In this document: one piece after another, positions 1 through 9,369 of the stretch
Layout: the number at the start of each line of letters is the position of its first letter
Position numbering within the stretch: the first letter of the stretch is position 1
Source of the DNA: an uncultured Coriobacteriales bacterium
Lineage (GTDB): Bacteria > Actinomycetota > Coriobacteriia > Coriobacteriales > UMGS124
NCBI GenBank assembly: GCA_902464015.1
Contig: CABQHM010000043.1
Location: 1-27,559, forward strand
Direction: 5' to 3'
DNA length: 27,559 bases
Position numbers and translations under genes: made by a program
Notes under the pieces: generated by a model
What the model was told of the DNA's origin: nothing
The model's input: the letters and a program-made list of their open reading frames with translations, nothing else
Database searches by the model: none

Positions 1-2048
1 GCATGTTCGAGGGCTGCTCGTCCCTCACCTCCCTCGACCTCTCCGGCTGGGACGTGTCCAATGTGAGGTCGTTCGGTCCCGATGGCTATTACTATGAGGG
101 CATGTTCTCCGGCTGCTCGTCCCTCACCTCCCTCGACCTCTCCGGCTGGGACGTCTCCTCGGCGACGGGCCTCTACGGCCTGTTCTTCGGCTGCTTCGCC
201 CTTCAGTCCCTCGACCTCTCCGGCTGGGAAGTCTCCTCGGCGACGGGCCTCTCCGGCATGTTCTCCTACTGCTCGTCCCTCACCTCCCTCGACGTCTCCG
301 GCTGGGACACCTCCTCGGCGACGGGCCTCTACGGCATGTTCTCTGGCTGCTCACGCCTCCAGTCCCTCGACCTCTCCGGCTGGGACACCTCCTCGGCGAC
401 GGACCTCTCCGACATGTTCGAGGGCTGCTCCGCCCTCCAGTCCCTCGACCTCTCCGGCTGGGACACCTCCTCGGCGACGGACCTCTCCGACATGTTCGAG
501 GGCTGCTCCGCCCTCCAGTCCCTCGACCTCTCCGGCTGGGACACCTCCTCGGCGACGGACCTCTCCGGCATGTTCTCCGGCTGCTCGTCCCTCACCTCCC
601 TCGACCTCTCCGGCTGGGACGTCTCCTCGGCGACGGACCTCCGCTCCATGTTCCGCGGCTGCTCGTCCCTCACCTCCCTCGACCTCTCCGGCTGGGACGT
701 GTCCAATGTGAGGTCGTTCGGTTCCAATCGCTATGATGACTCCGATGGCATGTTCGAGGGCTGCTCCGCCCTCCAGTCCCTCGACGTCTCCGGCTGGGAC
801 GTCTCCTCGGCGACGAGCCTCCGCTCCATGTTCGAGGGTTGCTCGTCCCTCACCTCCCTCGACCTCTCCGGCTGGGACGTCTCCTCGGCCGCGAACCTCT
901 CCTCCATGTTCTCCGGCTGCTCGTCCCTGACCTCCCTCGACCTCTCTGGCTGGGACGTCTCCTCGGCGACGTACCTCTACAGCGTGTTCCGCGGCTGCTC
1001 ACGCCTTCAGTCCCTCGACCTCTCCGGCTGGGACGTCTCCTCGGCGACGGACCTCTCCTTCATGTTCTCCGACTGCTCGTCCCTGAGCTCCGTGACCTTG
1101 GGTACAGGATGCGGCCCGCTTGTTGGTGAGCTCCCGTACGGCCCCTGGTATGACGCTGAGGGTAAGGAGTACGACCGTCCGCCTGCGGGCGTTGCGGGGA
1201 CGTTCACCAGGACGAAGCCGGCGACGCTGGCGGTTGCGGCTGACGCTGCGTCGGACGCTGATGCTTTGCTGCCTGCTCAGATCGTCGAGGGGGAGCAGGA
1301 CGGCCTGCGCTACGTCGTCGTGCCTGAGGGTGCGTCCTTCGAGTACGGTCTTGAGTACCCCGAGCTGGCCGGGCGCTACGTGGGGCCGGGTGCGTATCTC
1401 ACTGGGTATGCGGGCGAGGGCGACTCCCTGGTTGTCCCGCTCGAGGTCGCGGGCGTGCCCGTGGTGTCTGCCAACCTCTCGTGGAACGACTCCGACCGTG
1501 CCGGCATGACGAGGCTCGCCTCCGTCTCGTTCGAGCGCGTCGAGGGCAAGGCATCATCGCTTGCGCAGCTCGACGTGTCGGGCAACGGGCTCTCCTCGCT
1601 CGACATCGGGGGCCTCGACGCCCTCGTGCGCCTGAACTGCGAGGGCAACCCCATAGCCGACCTTACAGCCCTCCAGGCATGGGCGGTGCAGGACGGCCAC
1701 GAGGCAAAGTTGCCGCAGGTACAGGATGCAGCGCCCGCCGAGCCCGGCGACGCTGCGGCTCCCTCTGAGCCCTCCACCCCCGAGCAGCCCTCCGAGCCCG
1801 ATGTGCCTTCGGTCGAGCCCGGCGAGCCTTCGGAGCCCGAGGTCCCCAGCGAGCCCTCGGAGTCCGAGGTCCCCAGCGAACCCGAGACCCCGGCTACGCC
1901 TGAGGCTCCCTCCGAGCCCGAAGAGCCCTCCGAGGAGTCCGCGCCCGACGAGGGTCCTTCGGATGATTCCGCCGTCTCCGACGAGGGCGACCCTGCGTCC
2001 GACTCGCTCGCGCTAGGGGAGGACCCCGCCTCCGCTCTGGCCGCCTAG
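1..2048 (+). CDS. BspA-family (DUF285) leucine-rich-repeat surface protein, 5'-truncated
   Basis: The frame is open from the window edge to TAG at 2046-2048 (at least 681 residues); the true start and any signal peptide lie outside. Residues 1 to about 375 are 14 tandem units, mostly 26 residues (78 bp), with the core MFxGCSSLTSLDLSGWDVSS. This is the BspA-like DUF285 repeat found in surface proteins of oral and gut bacteria, where some members bind host proteins. Units 1 and 9 are lengthened to 33 and 34 residues by an SNVRSFG insert. A linker with a WYDAEGKEY motif follows (about 385-400), as is common after DUF285 arrays. A more degenerate LRR-like domain covers about 430-570, and a Pro/Glu/Ser-rich tail about 575-665. 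The C-terminus has no LPXTG motif and no membrane helix, so anchoring must be N-terminal or non-covalent, or the protein is secreted. The family call is firm; the ligand is unknown. Confidence 0.88.
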   Translation, partial: MFEGCSSLTSLDLSGWDVSNVRSFGPDGYYYEGMFSGCSSLTSLDLSGWDVSSATGLYGLFFGCFALQSLDLSGWEVSSATGLSGMFSYCSSLTSLDVSGWDTSSATGLYGMFSGCSRLQSLDLSGWDTSSATDLSDMFEGCSALQSLDLSGWDTSSATDLSDMFEGCSALQSLDLSGWDTSSATDLSGMFSGCSSLTSLDLSGWDVSSATDLRSMFRGCSSLTSLDLSGWDVSNVRSFGSNRYDDSDGMFEGCSALQSLDVSGWDVSSATSLRSMFEGCSSLTSLDLSGWDVSSAANLSSMFSGCSSLTSLDLSGWDVSSATYLYSVFRGCSRLQSLDLSGWDVSSATDLSFMFSDCSSLSSVTLGTGCGPLVGELPYGPWYDAEGKEYDRPPAGVAGTFTRTKPATLAVAADAASDADALLPAQIVEGEQDGLRYVVVPEGASFEYGLEYPELAGRYVGPGAYLTGYAGEGDSLVVPLEVAGVPVVSANLSWNDSDRAGMTRLASVSFERVEGKASSLAQLDVSGNGLSSLDIGGLDALVRLNCEGNPIADLTALQAWAVQDGHEAKLPQVQDAAPAEPGDAAAPSEPSTPEQPSEPDVPSVEPGEPSEPEVPSEPSESEVPSEPETPATPEAPSEPEEPSEESAPDEGPSDDSAVSDEGDPASDSLALGEDPASALAA
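3..1094 (+). repeat. Tandem 78-bp coding repeat array (14 units)
   Basis: Unit starts, each an ATG or equivalent codon, fall at 3, 102, 180, 258, 336, 414, 492, 570, 648, 750, 828, 906, 984 and 1062. The array keeps a 78-bp period except for units 1 (99 bp) and 9 (102 bp). From 356 to 567 the sequence repeats itself perfectly at this period. The 66-bp stretches 12-77 and 657-722 are also identical. Identity at synonymous sites points to recent unit duplication or gene conversion. Confidence 0.9.
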
Positions 2049-2073
2049 GCCGCGCAGCGCGTCCATCATCTTT

Positions 2074-2117
2074 CCCGCCCGCTTCCTCTTGCCATGGGGA
2101 GGCGGGCGGGTCTTTTT
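2074..2117 (+). terminator. Rho-independent terminator of the BspA-like gene
   Basis: A GC-rich stem pairs 2074-2086 with 2098-2110 (13 bp with one G-T pair) around an 11-nt loop. It is followed directly by a T-rich run at 2111-2117. It starts 25 nt after the stop codon of the repeat protein. Confidence 0.9.
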
Positions 2118-2191
2118 CGGGTCCTCTTCCCCTGTGTTTTTGTAACTTGCGTGTTCGCGGTGCGATGCTTGTGGTATGGTTCTTTCATACT

Positions 2192-2267
2192 GGGCCTATG
2201 GCGCAACGGTTAGCGCGGGGGACTCATAATCCCTATGTTGCAGGTTCGAATCCTGCTGGGCCCACCA
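2192..2267 (+). tRNA. tRNA with CAT anticodon, probably tRNA-Ile2 (lysidine type)
   Basis: The cloverleaf is complete. The acceptor stem is 2192-2198 with 2257-2263, the D stem GCGC/GCGC, the anticodon stem 2218-2222 with 2230-2234, the T stem 2240-2244 with 2252-2256, and CCA is encoded at 2265-2267. The anticodon CAT is at 2225-2227 in the loop CTCATAA. An initiator tRNA is unlikely because the three consecutive G-C pairs next to the anticodon loop are missing (the last pair is A-T). The C4-G69 and C5-G68 acceptor pairs match the known E. coli TilS recognition pattern for tRNA-Ile2 and differ from E. coli elongator tRNA-Met. Existence is certain; Ile2 rather than Met is an inference. A possible -10 (TATGGT) lies at 2175-2180. 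Confidence 0.93.
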
Positions 2268-2279
2268 GTGATTGCCGCA

Positions 2280-2311
2280 AGGCCTGGAAGGCATGCCTTC
2301 CAGGCCTTTTT
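2280..2311 (+). terminator. Terminator of the tRNA gene
   Basis: Positions 2281-2306 are a perfect 26-bp palindrome, extended by an A-T pair at 2280/2307. It folds into a hairpin of about 12 bp followed by five T residues (2307-2311). It begins 13 nt after the tRNA CCA end. Confidence 0.9.
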
Positions 2312-2452
2312 GCTGTCTGTGGGGCGTGCAATCCGCTCTTCTTCTAGAGCCTTCCGTGTGAGGGTATGAGGGCGCGGGGCTTGGGCTATAGTTGCTCTAA
2401 CTGTTACCACGGCTGCCAGCCCCTCCCGTGACGAAGATTGGAATCTGGCCTC
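2312..2452 (+). other. Intergenic leader upstream of the ABC-F gene
   Basis: There is no ORF of interest here. A possible -10 hexamer TATAGT lies at 2387-2392 without a convincing -35, so transcription may start near 2399. A weak hairpin (CACGG with CCGTG, about 2408-2430) sits before the gene. No peptide-encoding attenuator could be recognised. Confidence 0.3.
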
Positions 2453-4483
<2,031 letters not shown>

Positions 4484-4484
4484 C

Positions 4485-4775
4485 ATGGCTGGCGTTGTGA
4501 GGGCAGTTCTCTATGTGCTGAGCTGCATCTGCATGGCCGTGAGCCTGGTGCTGTTGCTGCTGTGTGCCTCGCTTTTGTCCACCCAGGTGGCCCTTGCCCT
4601 GCATGTGGCGCCTCTGGCGCTTTCCATTACGCAGCTCATCCCGGCGCCCCTGTGCTTCTGGGGTGTGGTGGCCTCGCCTTTCGGCGGGGTGTTCCGCACC
4701 GACTTTGCGCTGCTTGCCGTTGCATTCTTCCTGCTTGCCCGTTTGCTGCATTTCCTTAAGGGGGTCGTCAAGTGA
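4485..4775 (+). CDS. Small hydrophobic membrane protein, unknown function
   Basis: This is a 96-residue protein with about three hydrophobic segments (roughly residues 5-30, 35-65 and 72-92) and a basic C-terminus. The ATG lies 1 nt after the ABC-F stop and is preceded by AGGGGAA. Its TGA overlaps the GTG start of the site-2 protease (GTGA at 4772-4775). The coupling on both sides argues that it is a real gene translated with its neighbours. I recognise no family. It could be a small accessory factor of the adjacent membrane protease, but only position supports that. Confidence 0.7.
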   Translation: MAGVVRAVLYVLSCICMAVSLVLLLLCASLLSTQVALALHVAPLALSITQLIPAPLCFWGVVASPFGGVFRTDFALLAVAFFLLARLLHFLKGVVK

Positions 4776-5455
4776 GCTCCATGACGCCTGAACGCATTTT
4801 TATCGTACTGATCGAGCTCGCGTGCATCGTCTTCTCGATCATGGTGCACGAGATCTCGCACGGCTATGCCGCCTATCGCCTGGGCGACCCCACGGCCAAG
4901 CGCGCCGGCAGGCTCTCGCTCAACCCGGCCAAGCACCTCGACCCCGTCGGTTCGGTGCTGCTGCCGCTCATCATGAGCTTCATCGGCGGCCCCATCTTTG
5001 CCTACGCCAAGCCCGTGCCGTACAACCCCATGTACTTCAAGGACCGCAAGCGCGGCGAGCTCATCGTGGCCTTCGCCGGCCCTGCCAGCAACCTGGCCCA
5101 GGCGCTTGTGGGCGCGGCCATCTGCTGCATCGTGCAGGCCGCGGTCTCGCCGACCATGTCGATGGGCATGGTCGAGGCGCTCATCTGGGTCTACCGCATC
5201 GGCTACTACTACTGCCTCATCAACCTCGTGCTGCTCTTCTTCAACATCATCCCGCTGCCGCCGCTCGACGGCGCGAGCATCGTGACCGCGTTCCTCACGC
5301 CGGCCGGCATGGAGAAGTTCTACAAAGTGAAGCAGTACTCCATGTTCATCCTGCTTGCCTTGCTGTTCCTCGTTCCCATGGTCACGCCGTGGGACCCGCT
5401 GGGTTGGTACCTCAAGCACACGGCCTACGCCCTGCTGAACGTCCTCATTCCCTAA
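4772..5455 (+). CDS. Site-2 protease family (M50) zinc metalloprotease
   Basis: This polytopic membrane metallopeptidase has 227 residues. The zinc motif HEISH is at residues 26-30 in the first membrane segment. The third metal ligand is probably D166 in NIIPLPPLDGA, the typical M50 NxxPxxxLDG motif. GPASNLAQA (103-111) and NPAKHLDPVGS are also typical of the short YwhC/Rip3-like group without PDZ or CBS domains. Family members cleave substrates within the membrane; this substrate is unknown. The GTG start overlaps the previous stop and has AAGGGGG upstream; an in-frame ATG at 4781 is the alternative. scpA follows after 12 nt. A short M50 gene next to scpA-scpB is a common arrangement in Gram-positive bacteria. 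Confidence 0.92.
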   Translation: MSSMTPERIFIVLIELACIVFSIMVHEISHGYAAYRLGDPTAKRAGRLSLNPAKHLDPVGSVLLPLIMSFIGGPIFAYAKPVPYNPMYFKDRKRGELIVAFAGPASNLAQALVGAAICCIVQAAVSPTMSMGMVEALIWVYRIGYYYCLINLVLLFFNIIPLPPLDGASIVTAFLTPAGMEKFYKVKQYSMFILLALLFLVPMVTPWDPLGWYLKHTAYALLNVLIP

Positions 5456-5467
5456 GGCGAGCTGCGT

Positions 5468-6271
5468 ATGGCGTACCGTGTTTCCGTCGCTGGCTTCGAG
5501 GGGCCGTTTGACCTGCTCCTTCAGCTGGTGATGCGTCAAAAGATCGACATCGGCACCGTGAGCGTGTCCGCAGTGGCCGACCAGTACCTCGCCGAGGTCG
5601 CGAACATGCCCGACGTGGACCTGGAGGTGGCGAGCGACTTCGTGCTCGTGGCTGCCACGCTGCTTGACCTCAAGGCGGCCGCGCTTGTGCAGGGCGACCC
5701 TGTGGAGGACACGACCGAGGAGGACTTCGACGACGGCTACGAGGACCTCACGGCCGACGAGATGCGCGACGTCCTCGTGGCCAGGCTCATGGCGTACCGC
5801 ACCTACAAGATGGCCGCCGCCGCGCTTGAGTCGCGCATGCTCGCCGAGTCGAAGATGCACCCGCGCACCATCGGCCCCGACGAACGCTTCCGTGACGCCG
5901 CCCCCGACTTCCTCAAGGGTGTGACGCTCGACCAGCTCGCCCGCACCTGTGCGCGCTTTTTGGGGCGCCGCGAACTCGTGCTGCTGCAAAGCGAGCACAT
6001 CGCCGCCAAGCGCATGCCGCTTGAGGAGCGCGTCGTGGAGGTCGACGCCGTGGTGCGCGCTCGCCAGCGCATGCTGTTCAGCGAGCTCGTGGAGGACAAC
6101 CCCTCCACCCAGAACAAGGTCGTGAGCATCCTTGCCTTGCTTGAGCTGGGAAAACGCGACATCGTGGGCCTGGAGCAAGAAGAGTTATTTGGCGACATCA
6201 CCATCACGTCGCATGAGAAGACACTCGATGCCGCGCCTCTGGGCGAGCTGTCGGCGTCGGGGGAGGAGTGA
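5468..6271 (+). CDS. scpA: Segregation and condensation protein A (kleisin)
   Basis: ScpA is the kleisin subunit of the bacterial SMC-ScpAB condensin, which bridges SMC heads and helps chromosome organisation and segregation. The 267-residue protein has the diagnostic N-terminus with FEGPFDLLLQLV followed by IDI and a VADQYL helix. A helical SMC-neck-binding domain, an acidic linker (about residues 78-100) and a C-terminal winged-helix region complete it. Length fits the family. The start is ATG 5468 with AAGGCGAG upstream. The stop overlaps the Shine-Dalgarno and a possible GTG start of scpB, which implies translational coupling. Confidence 0.93.
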   Translation: MAYRVSVAGFEGPFDLLLQLVMRQKIDIGTVSVSAVADQYLAEVANMPDVDLEVASDFVLVAATLLDLKAAALVQGDPVEDTTEEDFDDGYEDLTADEMRDVLVARLMAYRTYKMAAAALESRMLAESKMHPRTIGPDERFRDAAPDFLKGVTLDQLARTCARFLGRRELVLLQSEHIAAKRMPLEERVVEVDAVVRARQRMLFSELVEDNPSTQNKVVSILALLELGKRDIVGLEQEELFGDITITSHEKTLDAAPLGELSASGEE

Positions 6272-6273
6272 GC

Positions 6274-6954
6274 ATGGGGTTTGAAGCCCTGAAGGCCCTG
6301 GAGACCGACGACATGCGCTCGGTGCTCGAGTCGCTGTTGCTTGTGGCCACCGAGCCCGTGGAGACCGCCGTCTTTGCCGAGATGCTCGGCTGCGGCCGCG
6401 ACGAGGCCAAGGCGGCGCTCGAGGACCTCTCCGCCGAGTATGCCGAGCTGGGCCGCGGCTTTCAGCTGCGCTACGTGGCCGGCGGCTGGAGGCTCTACAC
6501 GCACCCCAGCCACGACGAGGCGGTCCGCGCCTTCGTGAAGTCGTGGGACACCCGCAAGCTTTCCGCCGCCGCTCTGGAGACGCTTGCCGTCATTGCCTAC
6601 ACGCAGCCGGCCACGCGCGACGGCGTGCGCGCGGTGCGTGGCGTAAGTTCCGACAGCGCCATTGCCTCGCTCATCGACAAGGGCCTTGTGCGCGAGCTCA
6701 CGCATCGCGAGGGGGCCGGTGCCTCCACGTTCGGCACTACGAAGGCCTTCCTTGAGCGCTTTGGCCTGCACGACCTGAACGACCTGCCGCCCCTTGAAGA
6801 CTTCGCGCCTGACGAGCAAACAAGGCGCCTCATCAGCGAGCGCCTTGGTGCCAAGATGTCTGCCCAGGCGGCAGATGACGCCGAGGACGAGGGCGAAGAC
6901 GCCGACCTCGAACCCGCCCAGGACGCTCCCGACACGAACGGAGACGACGAGTAA
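6274..6954 (+). CDS. scpB: Segregation and condensation protein B
   Basis: ScpB is the winged-helix dimer partner of ScpA in the SMC complex (226 residues). The family pattern is clear: an N-terminal helix with VLESLLLVATEPV, then the conserved block LAVIAYTQPATRDGVRAVRGV and DSAIASLIDKGLVRE, and the TTKAFLERFGL motif with LNDLPPLEDF. The C-terminus is a variable acidic tail (about 195-226). GGGAGGAG ending at 6268 is well placed for ATG 6274; a GTG at 6268 overlapping the scpA stop is the alternative. The pseudouridine synthase gene begins 1 nt after the stop, as in the common scpA-scpB-rluB order. Confidence 0.94.
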   Translation: MGFEALKALETDDMRSVLESLLLVATEPVETAVFAEMLGCGRDEAKAALEDLSAEYAELGRGFQLRYVAGGWRLYTHPSHDEAVRAFVKSWDTRKLSAAALETLAVIAYTQPATRDGVRAVRGVSSDSAIASLIDKGLVRELTHREGAGASTFGTTKAFLERFGLHDLNDLPPLEDFAPDEQTRRLISERLGAKMSAQAADDAEDEGEDADLEPAQDAPDTNGDDE

Positions 6955-6955
6955 C

Positions 6956-7798
6956 ATGCAAACGCCTGAGAATGAAGAGCGCATCGTCCCCATGCGCCTG
7001 CAGAAGTTCCTTGCCCGCGCCGGTGCTGCAAGTCGAAGGGGTTCTGAGGACCTCATGACCGCCGGACGCGTCTGCGTGAACGGCCAGGTCGCCACCGAGC
7101 TGGGTACCAAGGTCGACCCGCTGGTGGACGTGGTCACGGTCGACGGCCGCGTTGTGAGCCTCTCTGACGGCAACGTCTACCTCGTACTCAACAAGCCCGA
7201 GGGCTGTCTGACCACCATGGACGACCCCTATGGCCGCCCCACGGTGGCCTCGCTTGTGCCCACCGATCGTTACCCTGGGCTTTTCCCCGTGGGCAGGCTC
7301 GACCAGGACACGACGGGCGTGCTGCTCTTCATGACCGACGGCGAGCTGGCCGCGCGCCTGCTGCATCCCAGCACACACGTGGACAAGACCTACCATGCCT
7401 GCGTGGCAGGCAGGCTCTCGCCCTTCGACGTGAAGAGGCTCTGCGAGGGCGTGGAGCTCGACGACGGCATGACTGCCCCCGCCGAGGTGCGCACACTTTC
7501 GGACTTTGAAGGCCGCGACGTGTGCGATCCCTCCATGCACGCCGGCGACGACCTGGTTGAGGTTGTGCTGCACGAGGGCCGCAAGCGCCAGGTGAAGCGC
7601 ATGCTCTCCTATGTGGGGCACCCAGTCTTCCGTCTCAACCGCGTGAGTTTCGGCCCCATCACCGCTGCCGGGCTTCCTGTGGGCAAGTGGAGGTTGCTCA
7701 ATGCCGCCGAGGTCGAGGCCCTGCGCAAGGCCACCGAAACGGGCCGCTACACGGGTACGCGCCCGGGTGTTGACCCTCGCAGTCTTAAGAAGTCGTAG
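6956..7798 (+). CDS. rluB: rRNA pseudouridine synthase, RsuA/RluB family
   Basis: This enzyme isomerises a uridine in rRNA to pseudouridine (280 residues from ATG 6956). An N-terminal S4 RNA-binding domain (about 12-60, with MRLQKFLARAGAASRR) is followed by the RsuA-type catalytic domain. The motif VGRLDQDTTGVLLFMTDG carries the catalytic aspartate D116. The block with EGRKRQVKRM is also typical. It sits 1 nt after scpB and about 80 nt before cmk, the neighbourhood usual for rluB in Gram-positive bacteria. The exact target uridine (the large-subunit site of RluB, or another) cannot be assigned from sequence alone. Confidence 0.92.
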   Translation: MQTPENEERIVPMRLQKFLARAGAASRRGSEDLMTAGRVCVNGQVATELGTKVDPLVDVVTVDGRVVSLSDGNVYLVLNKPEGCLTTMDDPYGRPTVASLVPTDRYPGLFPVGRLDQDTTGVLLFMTDGELAARLLHPSTHVDKTYHACVAGRLSPFDVKRLCEGVELDDGMTAPAEVRTLSDFEGRDVCDPSMHAGDDLVEVVLHEGRKRQVKRMLSYVGHPVFRLNRVSFGPITAAGLPVGKWRLLNAAEVEALRKATETGRYTGTRPGVDPRSLKKS

Positions 7799-7876
7799 GT
7801 TCAACTAGAGCCTTTGAGTGTTGATGTGCAAGACAAGGTGGAGCGTTCGCCTAGACAATAAAGATTGGAGTTAGAC

Positions 7877-8563
7877 ATGAAGGTTGCAATCGACGGCCCT
7901 GCTGGAGCGGGCAAGTCGACGGTTGCCAAGGCTGTTGCGCAGGGCAGGGGGTTCGTCTACCTCGACACGGGCGCGATGTATCGCAGCGTTGCCCTGCTCG
8001 CCCTGGAGGGCGACGTCGACCTTGCTGACGAGGCCTCACTGGCCGCAATCGCCGAGTCGATCGAGCTTGCCTTCGTCCCGGCCGCCGACGGCGGTCAGCG
8101 CGTGCTGGTTGACGGGCGCGATGTGACGAGCGAGATTCGCACGCCGCGCGTCGACGCTGCCGTGAGCTCGGTGTCGAGCGTTCCTGCCGTGCGCACCTCC
8201 ATGGTTGAGCTCCAGCGCAGACTTGCAGGTGCCGCCGACGTGGTGGCCGAGGGCCGCGACATCGGCACCGTCGTCTTCCCCGACGCCGAGGTCAAGGTGT
8301 TCCTCACGGCCGATGCCCATGCCCGCGCGCATCGTCGCAGCGTGCAGAACACGCAGCGCTTCGGCGCCGACGCCGACGAGGCCTGCGAGGAAGACATCTA
8401 CCGCCGCATCGTCGAGCGCGACCGCGCCGACTCCACCCGCGCCACCGCACCCCTCGTGGCGGCCGAGGACGCTGTGCATATCGACTCCTCGGGCTTGGGC
8501 GTCGCCGACGTGGTGCGCCTTGTTGAGGACCTGATTGATGCCGCCCAGGCGCAGGAGGCATAA
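7877..8563 (+). CDS. cmk: Cytidylate kinase
   Basis: Cmk phosphorylates CMP and dCMP with ATP to the diphosphates in pyrimidine nucleotide salvage and synthesis. The protein has 228 residues from ATG 7877, with TTGGAG six nt upstream. The P-loop is GPAGAGKST (7-15), followed by YLDTGAMYRSVA, which contacts substrate. VAEGRDIGTVVFPDAEVKVFL is the family's CMP-binding block. The lid-like region RRIVERDRADSTR is intact. The gene is followed after 3 nt by plsC. The order cmk-plsC-ispH is conserved in several Gram-positive lineages. Confidence 0.95.
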   Translation: MKVAIDGPAGAGKSTVAKAVAQGRGFVYLDTGAMYRSVALLALEGDVDLADEASLAAIAESIELAFVPAADGGQRVLVDGRDVTSEIRTPRVDAAVSSVSSVPAVRTSMVELQRRLAGAADVVAEGRDIGTVVFPDAEVKVFLTADAHARAHRRSVQNTQRFGADADEACEEDIYRRIVERDRADSTRATAPLVAAEDAVHIDSSGLGVADVVRLVEDLIDAAQAQEA

Positions 8564-8566
8564 ACC

Positions 8567-9340
8567 ATGAGCGCAAACGATTCCGCAAACACCAAGCCCC
8601 AGCCCGAAAAGAAGCCCCAGCCTTCCACCACCGAGAAGTACTTCGACATGCCCATTGCCGAGTGGCCCCGCAGGGCGCGCCTCTTCAGCGCCTTCGCATA
8701 CCGCGTGGTGCTTGGCTTCGGCAAGCTGTACTGGCGCTGGTCGGTCTCGGGCAAGCTGCCGTTCTGCAAGAACGGCAGGCCTGTCGGCGAGCTGGGCCGC
8801 GTCTTCATCTGCAACCATGCCTCGATGTTCGATCCGGCCTTCCTGGTGGCTTATGCCGGCGTGAGCGGCGAGCACATGCGCCCGCTGTACAAGAGCGAGC
8901 TTGACGAGAACAAGTTTGTCTCCTGGTTCTTCGCCCGCGTGGGCGCCATCCCGCTCAAGCGCGGTACGGCCGACACCAAGGCCATCAAGCGCGCCATCGC
9001 TGCCTTGAAGCGCGGCGAGAACGTGCTCATTTTCCCCGAGGGCACGCGCATCTGGGATCCTGAGGCGCGCCCCGAGGTCTTTGGCGGCTTCTCGCTCATT
9101 GCCCTGATGTCCGGGGCAGACGTGGTGCCTGTTGCCATCGACGGCACAGAGCGCATCAATCCCAACAAGCGCTACAAGCTGCCGCGCCCCTCGCGCGTGC
9201 GCGTGCTCTTCGGCGAGCCGATGCGCCTGGCAGACATGCCCGGCGAGGGTCGCAAGGAGAAGGCTGCCGCGCTCGAGGCGCAGGGCATGGAGCGCGTCTA
9301 CGCCATGCGCAGCGAGCTTCGCTCCCAGATTTCGAAGTAG
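8567..9340 (+). CDS. plsC: 1-acyl-sn-glycerol-3-phosphate acyltransferase (PlsC family)
   Basis: PlsC adds the second acyl chain to lysophosphatidic acid, giving phosphatidic acid at the membrane. The 257-residue protein has motif I NHASMFD (83-89) with the catalytic His84 and Asp89, and motif III FPEGTR (156-161). The N-terminal 30 residues are a Pro/Lys-rich extension before the acyltransferase fold. The start ATG 8567 follows AGGAGG with good spacing. plsY and gpsA lie about 4.5 kb downstream in the same run, so the three phosphatidic-acid steps are encoded close together. Confidence 0.92.
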   Translation: MSANDSANTKPQPEKKPQPSTTEKYFDMPIAEWPRRARLFSAFAYRVVLGFGKLYWRWSVSGKLPFCKNGRPVGELGRVFICNHASMFDPAFLVAYAGVSGEHMRPLYKSELDENKFVSWFFARVGAIPLKRGTADTKAIKRAIAALKRGENVLIFPEGTRIWDPEARPEVFGGFSLIALMSGADVVPVAIDGTERINPNKRYKLPRPSRVRVLFGEPMRLADMPGEGRKEKAAALEAQGMERVYAMRSELRSQISK

Positions 9341-9369
9341 TGGGCGCCACCGTAAGGGAAGGGGCCGAC

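Noticed and set aside
82..1129. Long open frames in other phases and on the minus strand across the repeat array (for example 82-711 plus and 329-727 minus)
   Set aside because: They arise because a 78-bp repeat without stops in a frame keeps that frame open in every unit. They have low-complexity Ser/Pro/Arg translations and no ribosome site.
7799..7876. Promoter in the gap before cmk
   Set aside because: TTGATG at 7821 and TAGACA at 7852 are 25 nt apart, too far for a functional pair; no better combination was found.
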